Made by a program: the position numbers and the translations under genes
Part shown: piece by piece, positions 45,630 through 56,895 of the stretch
Layout of the letters: each line of letters opens with the position of its first letter
Numbering within the stretch: position 1 is the first letter of the stretch
Notes under the pieces: model-generated
Database searches by the model: none
Told to the model about the DNA's origin: nothing
The model's input: the letters and a program-made list of their open reading frames with translations, nothing else
Source: Plantago major
Taxonomy: Eukaryota > Streptophyta > Magnoliopsida > Lamiales > Plantaginaceae
Assembly: GCA_026545765.1 (NCBI GenBank)
Contig: CM048840.1
Span: 55,056,580 to 55,120,579 of the forward strand
Direction: 5' to 3'
DNA length: 64,000 nucleotides

Positions 45630-47377
45630 AGAAGAGTTAAACCATTCACCACCGAGCTTTGTCAGTCGACCGTCTCCGAACTTGTGAAGTTTCCATGTGT
45701 TGGTCTTGTTGTTCTGACCACTTCTTTGTTTGAAGTTTGAGGTACTTCAACCCATCCCGAGTTCGGGACTCAGCTTGCCCCTGCTTGATCATTCGAGTGG
45801 AGATCTCGCCTTGATCCTCTCTCATCGAGTTGGGGAACCCGCTTCTTGCAGAATTTCTTCAAAGATTGAAGAATGTTGGAATCGCATGTTGTAACTCATA
45901 TCATTTCAACATCCACTCAGGTCTCTGTGGTTGTTGTGGTGATCTTGATCCGATGGTGAAGGTGATCGAGTATAGGCTTATCCAGATCTCGCTTAAGACT
46001 TTTTAAGTGTTGAGGCATTGGCGATCCTCCAACACTAAGTTACCACTCATCGTAGCATCTTCAATATGCTTAAGTGTTACTTGCTCGATGGTGTGTTTTG
46101 TCCAAAGGATTTAGACACGCTTGTTTCAAAGAACCTTTGTGGGTGCTTCTTCAAAGAACCTCTACACTTGTTGCTCTCAAAGAACCTTGGGAATTTTGGT
46201 TCCTCATCAACAGAGATTTCTCATCGAATCAGACCAATTATCAATAATCCCTACCGCTTTTGCAGAGAGTGTTCAAGTCTCTCACTACTTTTATCAAGAT
46301 TGATAAGTTCATCAAGGCACTCAAAGCAGATTGATGAGTTCATCAAAGAATGGGGTCGATATCCGAGAGTCAACATCCACAATGGGAGCCTCTTCTCTTG
46401 CCGCCAGACTTCTTCCTTGAAGTTCGGCTTTTGTCGCAACGAACCCTCGATACCTCATCACCATTCGCTTTCGAACCTTTCGAGACGCAGAACTATTTTC
46501 ATCATGTTTGTATACTCATATTTGTAGAGCAGTAATCACATATGTCACCCTTCTCTCGAGCTCAATGCCAAGCTTCTCCAAAGAAGAAGCATATCTTTAG
46601 TCCAAATCTCACTACGGCTTTGCATGCAAAGGCTCTGACGATCTTAGGTTCGGCGTTAGCAAGCTTGAAGTCAAGGGTGTATCCGATTTTCAAGATCACA
46701 CACATCATCAGATAGTCTTTCACACCTTCAAGGAGATCATCATCCTTGTTGTTTATTTCAAAATCATTTCCAAGATTTTGAAGTTCAAACAACTCATAGA
46801 AAGTTGTTAAGTTCAAAAGGATGTCCTTTCCTTGAACTTTTGAATTTACAGACACTATCTCAGTGCCTTCAGAAATACAGGAAATAATCCTGAAATTGTT
46901 GTAAAATTCCAACACATCTAGTGAAGATACTCCACTGGGAATCGCTGACAGAAACCTCGATTTGTGCCTTTTCAAGCATACCAAGAATCAACTTCCTATC
47001 AGCCTGATTTTCAATAGCAGCAACTAAGTATTCCTCAACCATAACACCACCCCAAATCATCCTGTGATTTGAAGTCCAATTGTTAGGATTCAAGTCTCCT
47101 ACCAACCGATTGTTCGTGATAACCAACACTGGTGCTCGCTTTTCAGCAGTACCAGAGGTAGTAGCCTGGAATTTCTGGGTAGAAGCACGTTTTGGAGCCA
47201 TATCTTTAAATAGTTAAGTTTTTGAAAGCTCAAAGAGATTAGAGTGAGATTTTAGTGATTCTTTGCATAATAACTAAGTGAAGAACAGGGATTTGCATAA
47301 ATTTTTGAAGGGTTTTTGCTATTTTTGTGTAAGTGAATGTTGGATTAGGCGAAAGTAATTTCTTTTACCAAAATCCT

Positions 47378-47626
47378 ATATATATAGCAACGTTTATCCA
47401 ACAGACATATACTCACAAATTAATTTTGTGTATATGGATCTGCACGCAGCAAGTGGCATGGTGAAAACTTTTGTATTAAATTTAGTGGGCCATAACTATT
47501 TTTACAAATCACTACTTTTTACCGAGAAATAATTCGTCATAATATGGAACGCCCATTTCATCAAGGGCATGGATTGCTTCTTCAAAGAATGATCACAATC
47601 ACTACATGTAATCGTGCCCAATTAAT
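47378..47626 (-). promoter_or_regulatory. Candidate internal promoter of the accessory gene (copy C)
   Basis: Between the accessory ATG (47201) and the pol stop (48010-48012) there are 808 non-coding bases. They contain the conserved block (TTGGGCACGATTACATGT on the minus strand, within 47585-47626) and the TATA-like GCTATATATATAGG at about 47376-47389, roughly 180 bp before the ATG. Order and spacing are as in copies A and E6. Confidence 0.5.
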
Positions 47627-48009
47627 GAAATTTGGTAGTAGCTATATGAATCACATTTCTTTTCAGGTGACTAGGGGATAGTTTTCTGAATCTATCTCAA
47701 TGCAACTGTTCATATATTTCACAAATATAGAAATAATACAAAACACAAGAGTAGTCGACTACTGATAGGTGTACTACATTCTTCTTTTTTGTTACCCCTC
47801 ACTATGTGATCTCATAGATATCCTGAAAATTCGCCTCGTAAATCTTCAAATATTCATTTTACCTCAACCTTTGATATCCGAGTACATGTCTCGTATACCT
47901 TTTGCTAAGTGTTTCACCTTCGCTTTGATATCTCAATTCCTATTCCGTATATCTAATCCCTTCTTTTTCTTCCTTTGTCATCGAAGTTCTCGCCTCGCTG
48001 ACTACACTT

Positions 48010-49440
48010 TAGCTCCTTGATAGTTCCATTAACCCAAGACTTTGTCTCAAGGTTAGGAGTCTACTTTCTTGCAGAGGCTTTGTGAAGATATCTGCAAGTT
48101 GATCTTCAGTACCAATCTTGAGTATCTCAATATTACCTTTTTCAACATGATCTCTAATGAAGTGGTGTCTAACATCAATGTACTTTGTTCAAGCATGAAA
48201 CTTAGGATTCTGAGTGATTGCAATAGCACTTGTGTTGTCACAGAAAATGGGAATTTTCTCTTCATTAATCTCATTGTCTCTGAGTTGTTGTTGTATCCAC
48301 AATATTTGTGAAGCACAACACCCAGCAGCAACATATTCTGCCTCAGTGGTTGATGTGGCAATTGAGTTTTGTTTCTTGCTGAACCAAGATATCAATCTAG
48401 AGCCAAGGAAATGACATGTTCCTGAAGTGCTCTTTTTATCAAGTAGTGATCCAGCAAAGTCAGCATCTGAGTAGCCAACCAAACTCATTCCACTATCTTT
48501 TGGATACCACACTCCAACTTCTACAGTACCTTTCACATACCTCAGAATTTCATAGCAGTGTTGTAGTGTGATTGCATTGGATTTGTTTGAAATCTTGCAC
48601 ACACCAACCGTATATTGAATATCCGGTCTACTTGCAGGAGGTATAGTAGAGACCCAATTAATTTTCTATACTTATGTTCTTCAACACTCTTGTCGATTCA
48701 AGATAGGTCATTTCGTTCCAATGCTCATGGGTATCTTAGCATTCTTTCGTAAGGCTTTAGATTAAACTTGTTGAGCATATCTTTTTCATACTTTGTTTGA
48801 CTAATGAATATTCCATCATCAAGTTGCTTGACTTGCAACCCTAGGAAGTAATTCAATTCTCCTATCATGCTTATCTCAAATTTACTTTTCATTAGATTAG
48901 CAAAGTCTTCACAAAGTTGCTTGTCCTTAGATCCAAAGATTATGCCATCAACATATACTTGGACTAAGAGTAGTTTTTCATCATGGTTCAATGTAAAGAG
49001 AGTTTTATCAACTTCTCCTTTCTTGAATCCACTTTCCAGCAAGTATTTAGCCAATGTATCATACCATGCTCTTGGAGCTTATTTCAGTCCATATAGAGCT
49101 TTCTGGAGTTTATATACCATCTTGCTTTCTGAGGAAACTTCAAAGCCTGGTGGTTGATCAACATAGACTTCTTCAGCAAGCTTACCATTTAGAAATGCAC
49201 TCTTGACATCCATTTGGTAAACTTTAAAGTCATTATGAGCTGCAAAGGCTAGAAATAGTCTGATTGCATCCAAACTTGCGACTGGAGCATATGACTCATC
49301 AAAATCTAGTCCTTCAGTCTTAGTGAATCCTTCGCAACCAACCTTGCTTCGTTTCTCAAGTTATTTCACCAGACTCATTCATTTTGTTTCGAAAATCCAC
49401 TTAGTTCCAATGATGTATATTCCTTCAACAAACACATGGG
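48010..49440 (-). pseudogene. Copia C reverse transcriptase and RNase H
   Basis: RT begins near 49420 (GTKWIF-like, decayed), then DAIRLFLAFAAHNDFKVYQM, DVKSAFLNGKLAEEVYVDQP, LYGLK and APRAWYDTLAKYLL. The active site reads YVDG instead of YVDD (near 48955), which removes a catalytic Asp. RNase H at 48602-48010 shows YSDADFAGSLLDKKSTSGTC, ATSTTEAEYVAAGC, IFCDNTSAIAITQNP and TKPLQESRLL, ending with a TAA. It is the closest relative of the Copia A RT in this window. Gag joins it directly upstream, so protease and integrase are missing. Confidence 0.9.
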
Positions 49441-49552
49441 CCATTCTTTATAACTTCGATCATTTCACACCGATGGCTTCTAGGTGGAGCATCATGTTGT
49501 TCTTCCATTTCATAGTTCTCGGCTTGAGAACCGGAGCGCTACTTAAAGACAT
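49441..49552 (-). pseudogene. Copia C gag N-terminus, fused to RT by deletion
   Basis: ATG 49552 begins MSLSSAPVLKPR and continues KWKNNMMLHLEAIG, matching the first 30 residues of Copia B gag. After IKNGP the sequence passes straight into RT. The deletion removed most of gag, the protease and integrase. One-base losses already break the frame. Confidence 0.82.
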
Positions 49553-49645
49553 CCTACTAAAAATATACTAAACAAACAAATCAAGTGTAGGTCAAAATCA
49601 TTAGTGGGCACTTATCCGATCTAGAGTGTAAGTCCTGAACTTCCT

Positions 49646-49655
49646 ACCGATACCA
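49646..49655 (-). promoter_or_regulatory. Degenerate primer binding site of Copia C
   Basis: On the minus strand TGGTATCGGT replaces the TGGTATCAGAGC seen in Copia B. Its position two bases inside the LTR end is unchanged. Confidence 0.75.
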
Positions 49656-49657
49656 CT

Positions 49658-51182
49658 TGTTGGTCCAGATAATCTATAATGTAAAAAGACCGGGGTGAAT
49701 AGTCTTTAAAACTTTTGACGATAAAACAGCTTCCAGATATGTGTGAAGATATCTCATACTTATATTCGTAGAGTGGAAAACTTTCTATGTGATAAGTGCA
49801 CGTGCTTTGCAAGATATAAGTGTGTAAATACTCAAGAAGGTAAATAAAGCAATTAATAAGTTGCGTAGTAAATAACATGATCTTTATAGTGGAATCCTTC
49901 AACTAATCCACTCGCCCTTTCTCAGACTTAAAATTCACTAAGATAGATATCGAGTTCTCCTCACAATAATCATATCCCTTGATTTCCTTTTACACTAGGT
50001 TCCCAATCAAGTGTTCCCCTGAGTTATTCTCCGCTTTCACCAAGTACTTCGTGACTAAACCTTGAGCTATTCCTTAGTTTCCCAAACTAAATACATCATG
50101 TGCTCAAGAACTTGAGTTGTTCCTTAGTTTCCCAAACTAAGTACTTCATGTACTCCACGCCATGTGTGGTGTTGGTTAAGGTAGTTTGTCAGGTGAGTAG
50201 TCTTAATAACTTTTTCAGTTATGAAGGAATACTCTATAGAACAAGAATCACTTAACACACTTCACAATGTGTGGTGATATATTCTTTACTGACCCAAGTC
50301 TAAGTTAAATGTTCTAGAGAATGAATCTTATACTTGATCTTTCGATTCAACTCCTTCACAGTATAGCAATGGTCAAGTATGATCGTGACACTTAGAACTT
50401 TCGTGGCTACTTAGAATTCAAGAGCTTCGCAATAAAGAATTTATGTAATTAGTAGTTTCAAGGATCAGATGCTTCAATAAGTTGTAAGTTCCGTGTAAGT
50501 TCTCGGTTTATTTTCAAGCATTCTAAGTGGTGATATTTATAGTTGAAAATCATGTTGTTTGAATAGTATCCGCTACACAATGAAATTCAAACTATTGATA
50601 TCTCAGAATAGTACCTAGAAGACGCTGTCTTTTCGTAGATTTCCTTTGTTCAGATGTCTCGTCTCATGATTTATCAGACTGCATAATTTTGTCATGTAGT
50701 GCCAACGAAACTATACACGCTTCAAGCATCAGATGTCCTTTTCCAGAGACCTTCATATCTCCATACCTATTGAAACATTGTTTCTAAACATAGTTTTATC
50801 CAAGGTATCCGAACGTGTTTATGGGCACTTTTCCTTACTCAAGAACCTTGTGTTCTCGATATCTTTGTGAAACTTGTTTATTGAAAACACTTATTTCTTC
50901 AAGGTATCTAGAAGTAGATATCCGAGAAGACCAATCTCCTTCAAAGAATCTTGCAATTTCAATCTTCAATACGCTGAACTCTTCCTGGATGCCTTCTTTT
51001 GTTACGTTAAGGATATAAAAATTACATTCAGAGACCTAACATCCTATACAAGATTTGCTAGACTAACATACTCAGTAAACTCCCTCTTTTACAATGTTCA
51101 AGTGAACTAACAGTACTATTTACCTTCTGAGCTAAGATAAGCCATTAGGTTGCTAATCAAAATCTAAATGTATATTCCTAAT
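49658..51182 (-). repeat. Copia C 5' LTR
   Basis: It ends ATCTGGACCAACA on the minus strand at 49658, beside the PBS. Its other end (about 51182) is TTAGGAATATAC-like, slightly decayed. It aligns with the Copia B LTR throughout, with many small indels. Confidence 0.87.
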
Positions 51183-52550
51183 GTAATCAAATCCATTATA
51201 ATTTGGTAATCATCAACTTCTTTTGCTTAATAGGTAAATTTTATTATTCATTGATTTGTGTATACGCATATCAGATGTCGATGTGTGAACATGACCGATT
51301 GCATAGCTAGTCATCCAACGGGTTTGTGGTAAGAATTTAGGAAGGTGTTTACTAGGGGAGCCAGGGTCCCCGATATATCAACAATAACACATTAGGACAA
51401 AGTTTCATAAATCAATAACAATATAGTCTAAAGGTCAAATTGTAGACAAACACATCCTTAATTTAAACTTACAATTTACACTTCTATTATTAACATTCAT
51501 TTTATTATGAAATTGATATAAACAATTATTATTGCTCCAAATATAAATAAAAGGGACACGTGTTAGCACCAAAATTTAAATAGAATGTGTAAGATGAACG
51601 TATCAGATTAAAGTTAAATTAAAAAGTTTATTCAAACTTGAGCCAAATTTTTTGTTACATTTTATTTCCTCCATTTATCCAATGCTTTTTTAGGTGAGTT
51701 TGCCATTTAATTAGTACTCAAATTATGATACTTCAAACCTAAATATGTAGTACTAACTACTAATAATATCATTGAGGTATCTAATAGAGGTACCAAATGA
51801 AATTCACTTTTTTTACATTTATAAACCAAATGTAACAAGAAACTAAGATTATATTTTGTTAAATATACGACAACATAACTCAAAAAAAAATAATAAGATT
51901 TCTAAAATATAAATAAAAGGTAATAATCACATCAACGAACTAGAAGGAAACCTAATCAGAAAAAGGCATGTATGCACCAAATTAAAATTGAATGAGTAAG
52001 ATAGATATGTGAAAAAAAAAATTAAAACTTAAGCCAAAGTTGGCAAATAAAATACTAAAATTATTTGTATGATATTAGGAAATAAAATACTAGCTATAAT
52101 TATTCGTATGATGTTTGCAAATATGATACCAGAGTTATAATGATGCACCAAATTGAGAATATTTCATGATATTAGAAAATAAAATATTAGAATTATAAAT
52201 AACACGCCACGCTGTGATTATCGTGTCGTAAGCATGTAGTGTATTATTTGAACGGCCAAACTATGGTTCGCCTATAGAACAAAATGATGTTAAAATCCAA
52301 CAAATTTTATTGAAATGGTGTGAAAAGTTATTTATTGTTGAATAAGAAGGATAGTGAAGACATGTGAGGTTTAAGATAAGGCCATGTTTGAATGGTAAAC
52401 TTTAAAATTAGGAAATGGACCAATATGTAATTGTAGAAATGTCAAGGACTACAATGAGTTTGGGGTTTACTAGGAGTTGTAATTTTCCCATTTAGGAATT
52501 GTAGCTAGTATAGGATCTTTTGGATGAAATTACACAACTTCACTATTTGT
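51183..52550. other. Unassigned AT-rich DNA
   Basis: No ORF or element ends are recognised. Near 52035-52200 there is a degenerate tandem repeat of about 45-60 bp (AAATAAAATACTA... with GTATGAT). It could be host intergenic DNA or an old element. Confidence 0.4.
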
Positions 52551-53102
52551 TTTATCTTGTGAATCGCTTGTAGTTCAATGCTTTAGTAATCGCTTTTCGA
52601 CACCCAAAATCTACAAGAGGGATTTGCACCTCAAGTTTACTTTTACGATTTAAGCCCAACACATTTGACTACAAACGCTTACTAGTAGAATTGATTTACT
52701 CTACTACTTTAATTAAACGATTTCACTTTCAAAAGTCGATCCTTCATTGCAGTGCCTTACTTGCTAACATGAACTATTTACTTACCACCGAATTCGTGTC
52801 TTTATAGATATAAAGCGTTCTTTGTATGATTGTCTCTAGGGGGATTGTGTTGAGTTGATTGGTTGGGTCTTTCATAAAAAACTCTGAGTTACATCTATTT
52901 TGAAGCAAAAACTTATCACCAATCTCTGTTACCTGCTTTACTTGATTTTCGGTCGATTAACTAAACTTGCACTTGCAAAAAAGCTTAGTCAAGTCCTTCG
53001 AGAACGACACTCGGGGCAACTCATCACTTCACTACGGTTTTCTAGTGATCTTGATTTGTGACTTTGGCTATAAACAAATTAAAGACTTGATTTGACGCAT
53101 CA
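52551..53102 (+). repeat. 3' part of an Athila-type LTR
   Basis: The end matches the Athila-1 LTR end in order: AAGTCCTTCGAGAACGACAC and TCGGGGCAACTC, then GACTTGATTTGACGCATCA at 53102. The 5' part with TGATGAG is not found, so the left border is approximate. The right side directly meets the Copia accessory gene (copy E5). Confidence 0.65.
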
Positions 53103-54500
53103 CCAGATATGATCAAAGCCAACATCGCCACAACTACAATCAATCAAGTAGTTGTTGAGGTTTCCAAACTCACCAATAAGGAAACTGGCCTTGCACAGCA
53201 GAATGCTACACTGAGAGCTGAACTGCAACAACTGAATGCTGCATATGATGGTCTTAACAAAAATTTTGACTCTCTGTCAGAATCTTTTGTCAAACTCCTG
53301 GAGAATTTTGATCAGTCTCCAATTGCTAAGGGGGAAAGTTCCAGAAAAGCTACCAAAGGGGAAAGGCAAACAAAAGATGATATATGAAGAAGCCCAACTC
53401 CAAAGTATAACCCCTAGTCAACTACAGATAGTCCCTATCACTGGAAGAGTGACTACAAGGGCAAGATCTCATAAACCTCCAGTAGCTGCCAAGAGCTCAA
53501 GGAGAAGAAAGTTTAGAGATCTTGAAGAAGAAGAAGAAGAAGAAGAAGAAGAAGAAGAAGAAGAAGAGATCTCTGAAAAGAGATAGAAAGGCAACAATGA
53601 TGGCTGCAGGGATTCAGTGGACACTCATCTTGATGATGATGATGATGATGATGAGGAAGATGGAGATGAAAATCCTCTTCACAGAAAGAGGAAATCAAGT
53701 AGCCAATCTAAGCCTTTAGCTGCAATTCCTTTAGCAGCTAGGACACCTTTTGGAAACACCAAGTCTATCCAGCAAGGTACTTCAAATGATAACCCCCAAC
53801 AAGGAAAAAGAAAACTGCATATAAGAGGAATAGAGAAAGAGCTCCAAGATTCGCAATCCACTACCACCAAAGCCTCAAGATGCTATGATTAAGTATGTGA
53901 AGATTGATTGTGATCCTCTCTTTGTACAGATGTATGCATTCATCAACATAATGGTTACTGCATCAAGTCAAACATCTATTAGTCAATGAAGGAGGACTAC
54001 CAGCCTGCTGCCAGATGATGGCATGGAGAAAAGACAAGCAAGATTTGATGCCTAAGGATCGTGTCATTGGCTAGACTTTGAAATAAAAGTCGAGAGATAG
54101 CTAGAAGAAGGAGTTATCTCATGCCCGCCTTATCACAAGCCCGATGATGCATGAACTTGAAAATGTTATACGGAGCACTAGTTCAAGGACAAAGTCAAGA
54201 GAACCATGAGTCATTCTATATGACCAAAGAGCAATTGGGAGATCTAGAGTATCCGAAAGATCTATGAGTACTACAATCCTTAGAAATACAAATTGAACAT
54301 GTTTCGCAATGGATAAATATCTTTGGATAGAAAACATGGTCAAAAACCATCCCACCAAACTCATGCTGTAATGTCGAGGATGCAAGGAAAGTCGAGGTGA
54401 CCATCGTAACTTACATTCTGATTACTCGTATGACACCGATAGATATGGTGACAGGTTTTCCAAAGGAGTCAAGAAGAAGACTTGAAGACCAACTTTTAGG
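53103..54500 (+). pseudogene. Copia accessory gene, 3' part, copy E5
   Basis: The first ORF (53109-53387) is coiled-coil-like (LRAELQQLNAAYDGLNKNFD, SESFVKLLENF) and corresponds to 41330-41090 of copy C (DLQKLVAAYNYLQGNFDSLS). RVTTRARS follows, then a (GAA)n run at 53524-53567 encoding polyGlu, a (GAT)n run at 53632-53654 encoding polyAsp, MMAWRKDKQDL near 54018, and the C-terminal block with SFYMTKEQLGDLEY near 54215. Frameshifts break it at several places, including the end of the GAA run. It is followed by a PPT and a partial LTR. Confidence 0.7.
53524..53654. repeat. (GAA)n and (GAT)n microsatellites in copy E5
   Basis: The GAA run (53524-53567) and GAT run (53632-53654) lengthen an acidic stretch that is shorter in copies E3 and C. 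Confidence 0.9.
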
Positions 54501-54801
54501 ATGTTCACTGAACTTGGACATTCCCGTGTCCTATAAGTTGTGTAATTTTGTATCTTGTTGATCGTATTTTAATGTTTATTCAGTGAAAGTTATCTATGTT
54601 CTTACTTGTAATTTTATCCGATGAACCTACTCGATATCAATCTATAAAAGATAACTTGTCAAAGAAAGATCACACCTTGTGATTTGGTTGATGTTACTTT
54701 TATGCACTTAAATAAATGAATTGAAAGGATCAAGAAATGTTTAAGTGTTTGATTGTTTCGTCATCCAAATGATAAAGTTATTTAGATAGTCATAAAGACC
54801 T

Positions 54802-55190
54802 AAAAGGGGGAAATTTTGATCAATAAACCCTAGTGACTTATCTTAGCTTAGAAAGATAACTAATACCTTAGTTCACTTAAACATTGTAAAAGAGGAATTT
54901 TATTGAGTATGTTAGTCTAGATATTTTGTATAGGATGTTAGGTCTCAGATTATAATTTTATATCTTTGAAGAAGACCAAGAAGCAAGCATCGAGCAGGAA
55001 TAGCTCATTTTATTGAAGATCAAGAGACTGCACAAGATTGCTGAAGACTAAGGAGAAAGGTCTCCTCAGATACCTCGCCATACCTTTTGAAGAAAATAAG
55101 TGTCTTTAGAAGACAAGTTTTTCAAGGGTTTCACACCCAAAGATTGTCGAGTAAGGAAGTGCAAAGCCTCGTATAGCTTATGTTTCCGCC
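54802..55190 (+). repeat. PPT and truncated 3' LTR of copy E5
   Basis: The PPT AAAAGGGGGAAAT (54802-54814) is followed by LTR sequence that has lost its first 20 or so bases, beginning at TTTTGATCA. It matches the U3 part of the Copia B LTR to about 55190, where minus-strand accessory-gene sequence (E6) starts. Confidence 0.7.
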
Positions 55191-55194
55191 AAAG

Positions 55195-55773
55195 CATCCG
55201 TGGAAGAATGCAAGCTAATACATCCCAAAGGAACCATCGATGTCCGGTTCGATGTCGAAGTTTGTACTCGCGGTGTATCCGATTTTCAAGATCACACACG
55301 CCATCGCATAAATTGTTTAACACCTTCAAGGAGATCATCATCCTTGGTGTTTATTTCAAAATCCTTTCCAAGATTTTGAAGCTCAAACAACTTACGAAGT
55401 TGTTAAGTCCGTATGATTTCCTTTCGATCGAGGTTTTGACAGACACTATTGCAAAGGTTTTCGTAAACACAGAAATTATCCTGAGTTTTTGTAGAATTCC
55501 AACACATCGAGGATGAAATTCCACTGGGCGAAAGCGATAGAAATCCTCGATTTGGCCTTTTCAAGCATGTCAAGAATCGCTTCGTCGGCTTGGTTCTCTA
55601 TTGCAGCCGTGAGGTATTCTCAACCATGGCACCACCCCAAATCATTCTGATTTGAATCTAATGGTCGATTAAAATCTCCTACCACCGGTTGTTCACAATA
55701 ACTAACTCGTGCTTGCTTTTCAAAGAAGATTAGTGGAGGATTGAGATTTCGTGGAAGAATTCTTTGGGGCCAT
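55195..55773 (-). pseudogene. Copia accessory gene, 5' end, copy E6
   Basis: The minus-strand ATG at 55773 follows TATATAAAGAG and aligns with the starts of copies A and C. The translation is broken but the DNA matches 46677-47201 of copy C. The 3' remainder is missing where the E5 LTR lies. The exact left border is uncertain (55190-55260). Confidence 0.68.
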
Positions 55774-55940
55774 CTCTTTATATAGTGTAGGGAATTGATT
55801 GGTGTTTGAAAGAGATTTGATTCGCAATTTTGCGTAAAAACTTAATCTTGATTTGCAAGAGAATCAAAAGAAGGTTTTGCTATTTTTGTGTAAGTCGGAA
55901 TTTTGGATTAGTGAAAGTGATTTCTTTGCCAAAATCCTAC

Positions 55941-56195
55941 ATATATAGCAATAGAATCTCAATGCATAAATACATACAAATTGATTTTGTGTGTACGATT
56001 CTGATTTGCAAGCATGCATGAGCAAAGCTAGTTCGGCATTAAATGCAAAGTGGGCTTTGTTCAATTTTACAATTCACTATTTACAAAGTGAATTAATTTC
56101 CATCAGATAGATCAAACGCTAATTTCATCAAGGGTCACCATTGTTTTTCAAAGAATGATCACAATCAACAAGTGTAATTGTGCCTATTTAATGAA
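55941..56195 (-). promoter_or_regulatory. Candidate internal promoter of the accessory gene (copy E6)
   Basis: The 744 bp between pol stop and ATG contain a decayed block (GGCACAATTACACTTGTTGA on the minus strand, 56151-56195) and the TATA-like GCTATATATGTAGG at about 55937-55950, in the same order and spacing as in copies A and C. Confidence 0.45.
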
Positions 56196-56517
56196 TTTTG
56201 GCTATTAGCTATCAATCACGCCAGTATGACCAAGAACACCGCTTGCAGATCTCAATCATTTAATACTTAGTATTTTTCAAATTTTCATCAAGATAGAAAT
56301 AATGCCAATTTCAAGAGAAATCGCAGATAGTCATACTATTCTCCTTGTGTTCCTGCTTATAGAGTGATTCGAGCATCCAGTTCCCGCCCCATAGATCTTG
56401 TCGCCTTTTTGCCTTTAGCCTTTTTACTCTCGATACCTGCCCGCATTTCTCTTTCTCTCCGACGCCCATTCCGTATACCTCTTCTCCGGATGCCTGCTCA
56501 TTCCTCAACTTTTTCAC

Positions 56518-56795
56518 TCATCGTAGTTCCATTAGTCCAAGACTATGTCTTAAGGCTAAGAATCTACTTTCTTGCAGCCGCTTAGTGAAGATATCCGCAA
56601 GTCGGTCTTCGCACAATCTCGAGTATCTCTATATCGCTTTTTTAACATGGTTCTCGGCGAAGTGATGTCTAACATCAATATGCTTTGTTCGCATGAAATT
56701 TAGGATTCTGCGTAATCGCAATAGACTTCAGGTTGTCAGCGGTAAATGGGAGTTTTCTCTCATCGAAGTCTATAGTCTTTAAGTTGTTGTCAGAT
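56518..56795 (-). pseudogene. Copia E6 RNase H C-terminal part
   Basis: It matches the end of Copia C RNase H (AIAITQNPKFHA and the DIFTKPL region, decayed). It ends at a TGA (56518-56520) and is cut on the right by the assembly gap. Confidence 0.75.
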
Positions 56796-56895
56796 NNNNN
56801 NNNNNNNNNNNNNNNNNNNNNNNNNNNNNNNNNNNNNNNNNNNNNNNNNNNNNNNNNNNNNNNNNNNNNNNNNNNNNNNNNNNNNNNNNNNNNNN
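56796..56895. other. Assembly gap of exactly 100 N
   Basis: A run of 100 N separates Copia sequence from satellite. A round length of 100 is commonly used for gaps of unknown size, so the true distance is unknown. Confidence 0.97.

Larger units (their letters stand above)
39890..47201 (-). pseudogene. Copia C accessory gene, multi-exon, split by a solo LTR
   Basis: This is the most complete copy. The start ATG is 47201 (MAPKRASTQKFQATT). The N-terminal domain has NWTSNHRMIWGG and DVLEFYNNF. YEYTNMMK lies near 46510. A solo Gypsy LTR occupies 43471-45629, inside intron 1. After the introns, the last exon begins near 42634 with LPFFKTHTLLKHLKCFKKWQ, VHAMFPEQYSS and HKDFIEEVAHKLIEAFEKA. Then come an acidic part and a coiled coil (QLKQLLEEEQQLNLQLEEKI, 41930-41870). 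A second acidic part follows (40830-40700), then a C-terminal block with YMTKDQYKGDIRYLRIIYEY and EYFKLSDIRIEHA (40180-40085). No signal peptide or membrane helix is visible. Frameshifts and stops are scattered through it. The function is unknown; nuclear is plausible. Confidence 0.75.

Noticed and set aside
53513..53698. Minus-strand ORF with poly-Leu and poly-His
   Set aside because: It is a shadow of the GAA and GAT repeats in copy E5.
1..56795. tRNA genes at the PBS-like sequences
   Set aside because: Only the short primer complements are present; no cloverleaf or A and B boxes were recognised.
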